A stretch of 64,000 bases of DNA from Mediterraneibacter glycyrrhizinilyticus (GTDB taxonomy: Bacteria > Bacillota > Clostridia > Lachnospirales > Lachnospiraceae): NCBI RefSeq assembly GCF_015560805.1, contig NZ_JADMSO010000001.1, forward strand, positions 372,001 through 436,000, read 5' to 3'. Positions 41,790 through 49,259 of the stretch are shown here, piece by piece (within the stretch, counting starts at the first letter, position 1; each line of letters opens with the position of its first letter). Both the position numbers and the translations under genes were made by a program. A model generated the notes under the pieces. The model saw nothing but the letters and a program-made list of their open reading frames with translations, was not told where the DNA came from and ran no database searches.

Positions 41790-42572
41790 ATGGAAAGACA
41801 GAGAGAACAGGCTGTTGTCGTATTGCAGGAACAGCTTGCAGATGGAATTTTTAGTATGTGGATCCGCTGTCAGGCGGCGGAGACGGCGAAGCCGGGACAG
41901 TTTATCTCCATGTATACAAATGACGGAAGTAAACTGCTTCCGCGTCCGATCAGCATTTGCGAGATCGATAAAGAACAGGGGATGCTCCGGGTCGTTTATC
42001 GTGTGACCGGGGAGAACACCGGGACAAAGCAGTTTTCCGAGATGAAAGCGGGAGATACGCTTCCGATTATCGGACCGCTCGGAAACGGATTCCCGTACGA
42101 ACTGGCAGACGGAAAACGGGTATTCCTGATGGGCGGCGGAATCGGCGTTCCGCCAATCTTGGAGCTTGCAAAGCAGATGAGATGTGAGAAAAAGCAGATC
42201 GTTGTCGGCTATCGGGACTCGCAGACATTTCTGAAAGAGGAGTTTGAGCAGAACGGCGAGGTTTATATTTCCACAGAAGACGGAAGCGTCGGCACAAAAG
42301 GAAATGTGATGGATGCGATCCGGGAACAGGCGCTGGAAGCGGATATGATCTATGCCTGCGGACCGACTCCAATGCTGCGTGCGATCAAGCAGTATGCCGA
42401 GGAAAATAATATTGTATGCTATATTTCTTTGGAAGAGCGCATGGCGTGCGGGATCGGAGCATGTCTGGCGTGCGTCTGCAAATCCAAAGAAAAAGATCAT
42501 CACACAAATGTCAACAATAAGCGGATCTGTAAGGACGGTCCGGTATTCTTGTCAACGGAGGTGGAACTCTGA
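41790..42572 (+). CDS. pyrK: Dihydroorotate dehydrogenase B electron-transfer subunit
   Basis: A 260-residue ferredoxin-reductase-like subunit that carries electrons from the PyrD flavin to NAD+. Features: FAD site RPISICEID, NAD-binding GGGIGVPPILELAKQM and YACGPTPMLRAI, and the C-terminal [2Fe-2S] ligands ACGIGACLACVCKS...RICKDGPVF. The start at 41790 is the first methionine of the conserved fold; the frame extends upstream through the end of pyrF. Its stop overlaps the pyrD start (TGATG). Confidence 0.95.
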   Translation: MERQREQAVVVLQEQLADGIFSMWIRCQAAETAKPGQFISMYTNDGSKLLPRPISICEIDKEQGMLRVVYRVTGENTGTKQFSEMKAGDTLPIIGPLGNGFPYELADGKRVFLMGGGIGVPPILELAKQMRCEKKQIVVGYRDSQTFLKEEFEQNGEVYISTEDGSVGTKGNVMDAIREQALEADMIYACGPTPMLRAIKQYAEENNIVCYISLEERMACGIGACLACVCKSKEKDHHTNVNNKRICKDGPVFLSTEVEL

Positions 42573-43474
42573 TGGATATGAAAGTAAATATTGCCGGAGT
42601 GGAGTGGAACAATCCGGTGACGGTTGCGTCAGGTACATTTGGTTCCGGCGCGGAGTTTGCGGAGTTTGCGGATCTGAACCGGATCGGTGCGGTGACGACA
42701 AAAGGCGTTGCGAATATCCCGTGGGCAGGAAATCCGACTCCGCGTGTGGCAGAGACTTACGGCGGAATGATGAATGCGGTCGGTCTGCAGAATCCGGGGA
42801 TCGATCTGTTCTGTGAGCGGGATATTCCGTTCCTGCGCAAGTATGACACGAAGATCATTGTGAATGTATGCGGTAAATCAACGGAAGATTATTGTGAAGT
42901 TGTGGAACGTCTTGCAGACGAAGATGTGGACATGCTGGAGATCAATATTTCCTGTCCGAACGTAAAAGAGGGCGGCATCGCATTCGGTCAGGATCCGAAA
43001 GCTGCCGAGGCGATCACAAAAGCGGTGAAAAAATATGCAAAACAGCCGGTAATTATGAAACTGAGCCCGAACGTCACAAGCATTGCGGAGATGGCGAAAG
43101 CGGTCGAAGCGGGCGGAGCCGATGCGGTATCCCTGATCAATACGTTGACCGGAATGAAAGTGGATATTCAGAGAAAAGCATTTGTGCTGGCAAATAAGAC
43201 CGGCGGCGTGTCGGGACCGGCAATCCATCCGATCGCAGTCCGCATGGTGTATGAAGCGGTAAATGCAGTAAACGTTCCGATCATCGGAATGGGCGGTATC
43301 GCGACGGCAGAGGATGCGATCGAGATGCTTCTTGTAGGGGCAAGCGCGGTATCGGTCGGAACCGCCAATTTCTACAATCCGGCAGTGACGATGGAGATCG
43401 TGGATGGAATTGAAAAATATATGGAAGCGCAGGGATTTGCATCCGTGGCAGATATGGTTGGAATTGTAAAATAA
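42572..43474 (+). CDS. pyrD: Dihydroorotate dehydrogenase B catalytic subunit
   Basis: A 300-residue class 1B enzyme that oxidises dihydroorotate to orotate with FMN. Motifs: NPVTVASGTFGSGAEFAEF, the catalytic-cysteine stretch LEINISCPNVKEGG, NTGGVSGPAIHPIAVR (trimmed here by one residue either side in the protein as KTGGVSG) and the FMN phosphate site GMGGIATAEDAIEMLLVGASAV. It pairs with pyrK, overlapping it by one base, and ends at a terminator. Confidence 0.95.
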   Translation: MDMKVNIAGVEWNNPVTVASGTFGSGAEFAEFADLNRIGAVTTKGVANIPWAGNPTPRVAETYGGMMNAVGLQNPGIDLFCERDIPFLRKYDTKIIVNVCGKSTEDYCEVVERLADEDVDMLEINISCPNVKEGGIAFGQDPKAAEAITKAVKKYAKQPVIMKLSPNVTSIAEMAKAVEAGGADAVSLINTLTGMKVDIQRKAFVLANKTGGVSGPAIHPIAVRMVYEAVNAVNVPIIGMGGIATAEDAIEMLLVGASAVSVGTANFYNPAVTMEIVDGIEKYMEAQGFASVADMVGIVK

Positions 43475-43492
43475 TTGTTTGGGAAAGACAGG

Positions 43493-43523
43493 ACAGGGAG
43501 AGCGTTTGGCTCTCCCTGTTTTA
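43493..43523. terminator. Bidirectional terminator between pyrD and the XRE-Uma2 gene
   Basis: ACAGGGAGAGC (43493-43503) pairs perfectly with GCTCTCCCTGT (43509-43519). T-run on the plus side; the minus-strand side is less T-rich. The two genes converge here. Confidence 0.85.
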
Positions 43524-43530
43524 TCTTGGA

Positions 43531-44328
43531 TCAGCGGTCTTCGTATAGAAATTGGATATGATCGCTTGCTTCCCGGAAGTCCAGTACTAACTTTTCCTCC
43601 CAGATGCGGACAGGGATCTGGCTGTCGAATCCGTAAATGATCGGGAAATTGTTGTGCTCAAAATCGTAAACAAGCACCAAGCGTTTCTCCGGATCGACGA
43701 CCCAGTACTCCCGCACTCCGGCATTCATATACTTGTTCAGCTTGATGATGGAATCTTTCTTCCGGCTGGACGGGGAAAGGATTTCCAGGACAAAGTCCGG
43801 CGCGCCGTACACACAGCGGTGGACGACTTTTTTGCGGTCGCATACGATCACTACATCCGGCTGAAGCATGGTGCGGTCGTCGCAGTCCAACTGTACGTCG
43901 ATCGGCGAGACGATCGGAAGACAGCTTCCTTTTTCTTTCATAACATGATTCATAAATTGTGTGAAAAGGAAGCCGGTGAGCAGCTGGTGAACGGAAGTCG
44001 GGGCGGACATATCGTAGATCACGCCGTCGATCAGTTCCACACGGATGTCGTCCGGAATGGCATAATAATCTTCCAGTGTATAGTCTCCCTGCTTTTTGAC
44101 GAAATAGGGGGCGGAAGCTTCCCGGATCATGTCGGTAGGCTTCTTCGGTTCGTCAAAAGAAAGCTGAAATACTTTCTCCAATGCGCGCAGCGTATCGTAG
44201 CGCGGTGAGGATGTGGAGCCGTTGAAAATCTTCTGGACTGTGCCCAAAGGGACGCCGGATAACTCCGCAATCTGTGAATAGGTGTAGCCGATCTCTTTCT
44301 TTTTCTCTTTCATTTCCTGAATGGTCAT
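43531..44328 (-). CDS. XRE helix-turn-helix fused to a Uma2-family (DUF820) nuclease-like domain
   Basis: A 265-residue fusion. Residues ~1-55 are an XRE-type helix-turn-helix (YTYSQIAELSGVPLGTVQKIFNGSTSSPRYDTLRALEKVF). Residues ~80-255 match the Uma2 / DUF820 PD-(D/E)XK-like fold: YAIPDDIRVELIDGVIYDMSAPT, LQPDVVIVCD and APDFVLEILSPSSRKKDSIIKLNKY, which keep the Glu, Asp and Glu-x-Ser-Pro positions of the putative active site. Uma2 proteins are predicted nucleases, common in cyanobacteria and mobile regions. The fused DNA-binding head suggests site-directed action or autoregulation. No partner gene is adjacent. Function not established. Confidence 0.85.
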   Translation of the reverse strand: MTIQEMKEKKKEIGYTYSQIAELSGVPLGTVQKIFNGSTSSPRYDTLRALEKVFQLSFDEPKKPTDMIREASAPYFVKKQGDYTLEDYYAIPDDIRVELIDGVIYDMSAPTSVHQLLTGFLFTQFMNHVMKEKGSCLPIVSPIDVQLDCDDRTMLQPDVVIVCDRKKVVHRCVYGAPDFVLEILSPSSRKKDSIIKLNKYMNAGVREYWVVDPEKRLVLVYDFEHNNFPIIYGFDSQIPVRIWEEKLVLDFREASDHIQFLYEDR

Positions 44329-44476
44329 AAAATCCCTCCCGGTAAAATTTAAAAATCTCCTGTGAATACTATAACCATATAATAACCGAAAAAGAATAAA
44401 AAATCAACCGAAAACAAGTAAAAAAATAACCAAAAAGAAAAATGGAGAGGAAAAGAAAGGAAAAATAAAATCCAAG

Positions 44477-44506
44477 TCACCTTTTGAATATCCGGCGCGT
44501 GTATAA
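44477..44506 (+). promoter_or_regulatory. Probable ECF-sigma autoregulatory promoter
   Basis: TCACCTTTT (44477-44485) and CGTGTATAA (44498-44506), with 16 bases between ACC and CGTG, resemble ECF sigma promoters (AACC-16-CGTCTA). The same layout precedes the second ECF gene at 54604. Confidence 0.55.
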
Positions 44507-44528
44507 GGTGAAAGAGGAGGATAACCTT

Positions 44529-44990
44529 ATGGAGAAGAAACATATCGATGACATAATAAAGAAATATGGAAATCTGCTTTACCGCGCGGTATATGTTCAG
44601 GTCGGAAACCGGCACGATACGCAGGATATCCTTCAGGAAGCGTTCATCCGCTATCTGGAAAAGGCTCCTGTATTTGCAGATGAAGAACATGAAAAAGCGT
44701 GGCTTTTGCAGGTGACACATCATTTGTGCCTTGATTTTTTCAGATTCAGGAAACGGCACAGTTATCTGGAACTGGGCGAGATCGAAGAACTGATCGCCGG
44801 TCCGGAAGATGAGAATATATTGCGGGAATTATTTGCCCTCCCGGCGCAGCAAAAAAGTATTCTTGTCCTTTATTATCTGGAGGGGTATCGGATCAAAGAG
44901 ATTTCAGGGATCACAGGGTTATCCGAAAACGCCGTGAAGAAACGGCTGCAGCGCGGGAGAGAAGCGCTGCGGGCGAAGTTGACCGAGTAG
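44529..44990 (+). CDS. ECF-type RNA polymerase sigma factor
   Basis: A 153-residue ECF sigma factor. Region 2 is YRAVYVQVGNRHDTQDILQEAFIRYLEKAPVFADEEHEKAWLLQVTHHLCLDFFR (shown in part), and region 4 is LPAQQKSILVLYYLEGYRIKEISGITGLSENAVKKRLQRGRE. It directs RNA polymerase to a stress regulon. The start at 44529 has GAGGAGG upstream. The next gene, 17 bases on, is a membrane protein with an anti-sigma-like N-terminus, so the pair is probably a sigma/anti-sigma module, autoregulated from the ECF-like promoter. Confidence 0.9.
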   Translation: MEKKHIDDIIKKYGNLLYRAVYVQVGNRHDTQDILQEAFIRYLEKAPVFADEEHEKAWLLQVTHHLCLDFFRFRKRHSYLELGEIEELIAGPEDENILRELFALPAQQKSILVLYYLEGYRIKEISGITGLSENAVKKRLQRGREALRAKLTE

Positions 44991-45007
44991 GGAAAGGAGC
45001 GAAAACA

Positions 45008-45514
45008 ATGACAGAAAAACAATTAAAATCTGTGATGGATTCTATTACGATGCCGGAGGCGATGGCGCAGGAACTTCGAAAAAACGTAAGCGGAAAGAAA
45101 CAAAAAAACCGTACATTCCGGTATCCGAAAATTGCCGCGGCTGTGATAGCGGGGGCGTTGATCCTGTCGGTCGGAACGACCTCTTATGCCGTCTATCAGG
45201 CGAAAAATCTCCGGGTATTTTTTGAAGCGGATGTGACGGAAGAACAGCTTAAGAAAGCGGGGGAGGCATTCCGGGCGATCGAGGGTGTTTCCGAAGTGGA
45301 ATATGTGCCGGGAGAGCAGGCGTGGGCGGATTTCCAGGCAGAATATTTTGCGGACGATCCGGAACTGGCACAGGAATTTGACGAAAATCCTTTGGCGGAC
45401 TCTTTTAACTATAAATTAACGGTTGAATTGAGCGCGAATACAAAGGAAGTGCGGGAGGCGATCGAAAATGTAGAGGGAGTCCGGATGGTCTCCGATCTGA
45501 GTGAATTGAAATAA
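45008..45514 (+). CDS. Membrane protein with FtsX-like extracellular domain, putative anti-sigma factor
   Basis: A 168-residue protein. Residues 1-40 are cytoplasmic and could bind the sigma factor. One membrane helix spans ~41-63 (KIAAAVIAGALILSVGTTSY). The external part, ~68-165, resembles the FtsX extracellular domain: VFFEADVTEEQLKKAGEAFRAIEGVSEVEYVPGEQAWADFQAEY, then NPLADSFNYKLTV and VREAIENVEGVRMV. In FtsX that domain binds cell-wall hydrolases. Placed after an ECF sigma gene, this suggests an anti-sigma sensor that reads the cell-wall hydrolase or envelope state. Role inferred from context and topology. Confidence 0.7.
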   Translation: MTEKQLKSVMDSITMPEAMAQELRKNVSGKKQKNRTFRYPKIAAAVIAGALILSVGTTSYAVYQAKNLRVFFEADVTEEQLKKAGEAFRAIEGVSEVEYVPGEQAWADFQAEYFADDPELAQEFDENPLADSFNYKLTVELSANTKEVREAIENVEGVRMVSDLSELK

Positions 45515-45554
45515 GTTTTCCACTTGTATACCGACGCTAAATATGTAAAACAAA

Positions 45555-45599
45555 AAACGGGAGAGAGCAGACGAAAATATTGCTTTCTCCCGTTTCGTT
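45555..45599. terminator. Bidirectional terminator between the ECF pair and deoC
   Basis: AAACGGGAGAGAGCA (45555-45569) pairs with TGCTTTCTCCCGTTT (45581-45595) with one mismatch, and both sides have A/T tracts suitable for the convergent genes. Confidence 0.8.
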
Positions 45600-45636
45600 G
45601 TGTACGACTTAAAAAATATCCCGGATCAAAAACCGC

Positions 45637-46272
45637 TTACAGCAGGATCACACCGTTTCCCGCACCGATCCGGTCCGCGCCGGCTTCGATCAGTTCTTCC
45701 GTAAATTCCCGTGTGCGGATGCCGCCGCTGGCTTTCACCTCCAGACGATCGCCGACGGTCTCTTTCATCAGCCGGATATCCTCGACGGTGGCGCCGCCGG
45801 TGGAAAATCCGGTGGACGTCTTTACAAATGCGGCGCCGGCTTCCTCGGAAAGCTGGCAAGTCTTTACTTTTTCTTCATCAGTCAGCAGACAAGTCTCGAT
45901 GATGACTTTTACGATCGCCGGTTTGGATGCTTCCACGACTGCGCGGATATCTTCTCTTACAAAATCCCAGTCCTTATCTTTCACAGCGCCGACATTGATC
46001 ACCATGTCTACTTCCTGAGCTCCGGCTTTGACCGCTTCCGCCGCTTCAAAAGCCTTGGCAGAAGTGAGCATTGCTCCAAGTGGGAAACCGACAACACAGC
46101 ATGTCTTTACATTGCTTCCTTTCAATTCAGACGCAACGAGCGCGGTGTGGCAGGTGTTGACGCAGACGGAAGCAAATCCATATTCCTTTGCTTCCTTACA
46201 GTAGCGGATGACGGTTTCTTTCGTAGCGTCCGCTTTTAATACGGTATGGTCGATTCTTTCTGCGATGTTCAT
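45637..46272 (-). CDS. deoC: Deoxyribose-phosphate aldolase
   Basis: A 211-residue class I aldolase that splits 2-deoxyribose 5-phosphate into glyceraldehyde 3-phosphate and acetaldehyde. Active-site motifs: [14 protein letters not shown] near the start, [12 protein letters not shown], the Schiff-base lysine stretch [15 protein letters not shown], and the second lysine in VKASGGIRT. It is divergent from a ribokinase-like gene across a 355-base regulatory region with shared operator-like sites, which links it to the pentose uptake operon. Confidence 0.95.
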   Translation of the reverse strand: MNIAERIDHTVLKADATKETVIRYCKEAKEYGFASVCVNTCHTALVASELKGSNVKTCCVVGFPLGAMLTSAKAFEAAEAVKAGAQEVDMVINVGAVKDKDWDFVREDIRAVVEASKPAIVKVIIETCLLTDEEKVKTCQLSEEAGAAFVKTSTGFSTGGATVEDIRLMKETVGDRLEVKASGGIRTREFTEELIEAGADRIGAGNGVILL

Positions 46273-46627
46273 AATGTACCTCCTAATAAAAATGATGGAT
46301 TAAAAAGATAGAATATGTAAAGAATGAGTTTCTTCTTTACTTGATATTGCAATTATAGCATAGGTTATCCTAAAATACAATTGAAACCGGTTTGATAAAT
46401 AAAAATCGAAAATATATGTGCGAAATGCACTAAAAATATATGAAAAAGATGGTGAAATTGACGTTTCTATCACAAAAGAAATAAAAAAGATTGACTATCG
46501 GAAAAAGCAGTGCTATTGTGAGATTAGAAAATATGAAAGCGGTTTTATAAAAAGTTTCATAAATTTTGTCGGTTATAAATAAAACGACCGACGAAAGAAG
46601 AGACGGAGCAGACAGGAGGAAAAGAAA
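46273..46627. promoter_or_regulatory. 355-base divergent regulatory region, deoC / ribokinase operon
   Basis: This gap holds a minus-strand promoter for deoC (TTGTAT 46380-46375, 17-bp spacer, TATAAT 46357-46352) and a plus-strand promoter for the kinase operon (TTGACT 46491-46496, 17-bp spacer, TATTGT 46514-46519). Two related 14-bp dyads, TGAAACCGGTTTGA (46382-46395) and TGAAAGCGGTTTTA (46534-46547), abut the deoC -35 box and follow the kinase -10 box. They fit LacI/CcpA-type sites. The rest is AT-rich with no other signal. Confidence 0.65.
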
Positions 46628-47551
46628 ATGGGCAAAGTTGTTGTATTTGGTAGCTTTGTAGTCGATCTGATGGCAAGAAGTCCGCATCTTCCGGTATCGG
46701 GAGAGACGGTGAAAGGTTCTATGTTCAAGATGGGACCGGGAGGAAAAGGATTTAATCAGTGCGTTGCGGCGCACAAGGCAGGCGCGGATGTTGTGATGGT
46801 GACAAAACTCGGAAAAGACAGTTTTGCAAATGTTGCAACGGATGCGATGGATGAGTTGGGTATGCCGAAAGACAGTCTCTTTTTTACGGAGGAGACGGAG
46901 ACCGGCATCGCGTTGATCCTTGTAGATGAGAATACAAGTCAGAATGAGATCATCATTGTTCCGGGTGCCTGCAATACGATCACGGATGCGGAAGTTGACA
47001 GCATCGAGGAACAGATCAAAGAAAGCGAATACGTACTGCTTCAATTAGAAGTAAATCAGGACGCCAATGAACGGGTTGTGGATATGGCAAATCGTTACGG
47101 ATGTAAGGTGATCGTCAATACCGCGCCATATTCCAAAATATCCGATGAATTTCTCTCCAAGGTTTATATGGTGACGCCGAATGAAGTGGAGGCGGAGGAA
47201 CTGACCGGAGTCCATGTGGAAGATCTGGAATCCGCACACAAAGCGGCGGAATATTTCTACAAAAAAGGTGTGGAAAAAGTGATCATCACACTGGGATCCA
47301 GAGGCGTGTTTGTTTCCTCGGACGGTAAGGAAGAGATCGTTCCGGCATTTAAAGTGGATGCGGTGGATACGACCGGAGCAGGAGACGCATTCAACGGCGG
47401 TCTGCTGGCGGCATTGTCGAAAGGAAAAGATATATGGGAAGCGGTTCGGTTTGCAAACGGACTGGCGGCGCTCTCGGTACAAAAATTAGGAACAACGCCG
47501 TCGATGCCGAAACTGGAAGAGATCGAAGCATTTTTGGAAGAGCACAAATAG
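46628..47551 (+). CDS. rbsK: Ribokinase-like PfkB sugar kinase
   Basis: A 307-residue PfkB kinase. Motifs: VVFGSFVVDLMARSPHLPVSGETVKGSMFKMGPGGKGFNQCVAAHKAG (signature 1, shown in part) and VDAVDTTGAGDAFNGGLLAAL (signature 2, with the GAGD catalytic Asp). It phosphorylates ribose or a close relative. It is the first gene of an operon with a mutarotase, ABC transporter and LacI regulator. With deoC divergent, deoxyribose is an alternative substrate. Specificity cannot be fixed from the motifs. Confidence 0.88.
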   Translation: MGKVVVFGSFVVDLMARSPHLPVSGETVKGSMFKMGPGGKGFNQCVAAHKAGADVVMVTKLGKDSFANVATDAMDELGMPKDSLFFTEETETGIALILVDENTSQNEIIIVPGACNTITDAEVDSIEEQIKESEYVLLQLEVNQDANERVVDMANRYGCKVIVNTAPYSKISDEFLSKVYMVTPNEVEAEELTGVHVEDLESAHKAAEYFYKKGVEKVIITLGSRGVFVSSDGKEEIVPAFKVDAVDTTGAGDAFNGGLLAALSKGKDIWEAVRFANGLAALSVQKLGTTPSMPKLEEIEAFLEEHK

Positions 47552-47598
47552 AAAATAAAGTCGGCGGACTTTAGAATAAAAAGAAAGGGGAAAAAGAG

Positions 47599-48042
47599 AT
47601 GTTAAAAGGAATACCTACAAGAATCGGATCGGATCTGTTGAAAGCGCTTGCGGATATGGGGCACGGAGATCTGATCATCATCGCGGATGATTTTTATCCG
47701 CCGGTCACAAAGACGCCGGGAGGGATCAGTATTCAGGCGAAAGGAAATACTGCGGCGGAGATGATCGACGCGATCCTGCAGCTGATGCCGCTGGATGCCG
47801 ATTATTGCGAACATCCGGTAGAGTATATGGTTCCGGATAAAGACGCGGGGATCACGATCGAACGTCCGAAAGTGTGGGACGACGCGATCGCAGCGGTGGA
47901 GAAAAACGGTTACAGCGTCAAACAGGTAGGAGAGATCGAGCGGACAAAATTTTATGAAAAAGCAGGAAAAGCATATGTGACGGTATGTACAAGCGAAAGA
48001 CAGCCGTATGGATGCTTTATCATGCAGAAAGGCGTTTTATAA
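47599..48042 (+). CDS. RbsD/FucU family sugar mutarotase
   Basis: A 147-residue mutarotase of the RbsD/FucU family that interconverts sugar anomers. The N-terminus LKGIPTRIGSDLLKALADMGHGD with His22, and the terminal region YVTVCTSERQPYGCFIMQKGVL, look closer to the FucU branch. It follows the kinase by 47 bases and precedes the sugar-binding lipoprotein. It would supply the anomer used by the transporter or kinase. Confidence 0.88.
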   Translation: MLKGIPTRIGSDLLKALADMGHGDLIIIADDFYPPVTKTPGGISIQAKGNTAAEMIDAILQLMPLDADYCEHPVEYMVPDKDAGITIERPKVWDDAIAAVEKNGYSVKQVGEIERTKFYEKAGKAYVTVCTSERQPYGCFIMQKGVL

Positions 48043-48073
48043 ACAAAGAAAAACAAAAAAGGAGGAAAGATTT

Positions 48074-49150
48074 ATGAAGATGAAAAAAGTGTTGGCAGCG
48101 GTACTTGCAGGAACGATGGTGCTCTCTCTTGCGGCATGCAGCAAAGGCGGCGATTCCGGTGAAGCTCCCGAAAAAGGCGGCGACGGCGGAAAAGGCGAGA
48201 AGTATACGATCGTATATCTGACGCCGTCCACAGCGTCGCAGTTCTGGACTTATGTAGGGATCGGAATTGAAAATGCGATGAAAGATATGGAAGAAGAACA
48301 TGGCGTTACCATTGATTTTTCAACTGTAGGACCGGCAGAAGAAAGCCAGACGGAAGAGTATGTAACCGCATTTGAACAGTGTATCGCAAAACAGCCGGAT
48401 GCGATCGTGACGGCAACGCTGGCGATCGACGCGACTGTGCCGAAAGCACAGGAAGCGACCAATGCAGGGATTGTACTGAACTTCGTAAACTGCGGTCTCG
48501 GCGTTGGCGATGACGGTGCAAATGAAGAAACTTATAACCAGTTCTATTACTGCTCCAACGATACGATCGGCGAGATGGCAGCGGAAGCGTTCCTTGAAAT
48601 CGCAGAGCAAAAAGGAATTTCCACAGACTCGGGTGTGCTTGGTATGAATACAAACGTAGAAAATGAAGCGTTGAACCATCGTGTAGACAGTTTCCGTTCC
48701 TATATGGAAAAGAATGCGCCGGGACTGGAACTGACCGATACATATTATAATGGAAACGTTGTTGAGACGGCACAGTCCAATGCGGAAAATATCATTTCTA
48801 CATACGGCGACAAGCTGATGGGAATGTATTCCGGAAATAACATCACAGGCGACGGTGTGTGCCTGGCAGTGCAGGGATCCGGAATTGCGGACAAGATCGT
48901 GAACGTGGCTGTTGACTCCGATGATACAGAGATCACCGCGCTCCGCGACGGATACCTGGATGCGATCGTTGTACAGGACGCATATGCACAGGGATATAAA
49001 TGTATGGAAAATGCAATCCTTACACTGATCAACGGAGAGAATCCGGAGAGTGAAAAACAGGTGAACTGCCCGCCGGTTGTCATTACAAAAGACAATATGG
49101 ACGACGTCGAGATGCAGGATCTGTTAGATCCGACACGTCTGAAAAAATAG
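48074..49150 (+). CDS. rbsB: Sugar ABC transporter substrate-binding lipoprotein
   Basis: A ~358-residue periplasmic-binding-protein-like lipoprotein of the ribose/RbsB type. The lipobox LSLAAC puts the lipidated cysteine at position 22. The mature protein shows TIVYLTPSTASQFWTYVGIGIENAMKD, NRDSFRSYMEKNAPG-type hinge and MGMYSGNNITGDGVCLAVQ. The start at 48074 has GGAGG 9 bases upstream. It captures the sugar for the ATPase and permease that follow. A hairpin just after it may favour its higher expression. Confidence 0.87.
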   Translation: MKMKKVLAAVLAGTMVLSLAACSKGGDSGEAPEKGGDGGKGEKYTIVYLTPSTASQFWTYVGIGIENAMKDMEEEHGVTIDFSTVGPAEESQTEEYVTAFEQCIAKQPDAIVTATLAIDATVPKAQEATNAGIVLNFVNCGLGVGDDGANEETYNQFYYCSNDTIGEMAAEAFLEIAEQKGISTDSGVLGMNTNVENEALNHRVDSFRSYMEKNAPGLELTDTYYNGNVVETAQSNAENIISTYGDKLMGMYSGNNITGDGVCLAVQGSGIADKIVNVAVDSDDTEITALRDGYLDAIVVQDAYAQGYKCMENAILTLINGENPESEKQVNCPPVVITKDNMDDVEMQDLLDPTRLKK

Positions 49151-49191
49151 AACAGAGGAAAGTGTTGAAAAGAGAGTTTGAGTGAGACTTA

Positions 49192-49237
49192 AACGGGAGG
49201 CTGCAGGAGAGTTGTAAGATTTGCCGCGCCTCCCGTT
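49192..49237 (+). terminator. Hairpin between the binding protein and ATPase genes (attenuator-like)
   Basis: AACGGGAGGC (49192-49201) pairs perfectly with GCCTCCCGTT (49228-49237). The tail TGTCAAT is not a T-run, so it is more likely an mRNA-stabilising or partial-termination stem than a full terminator. Confidence 0.6.
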
Positions 49238-49259
49238 GTCAATCAGAGAGGATGGAATT

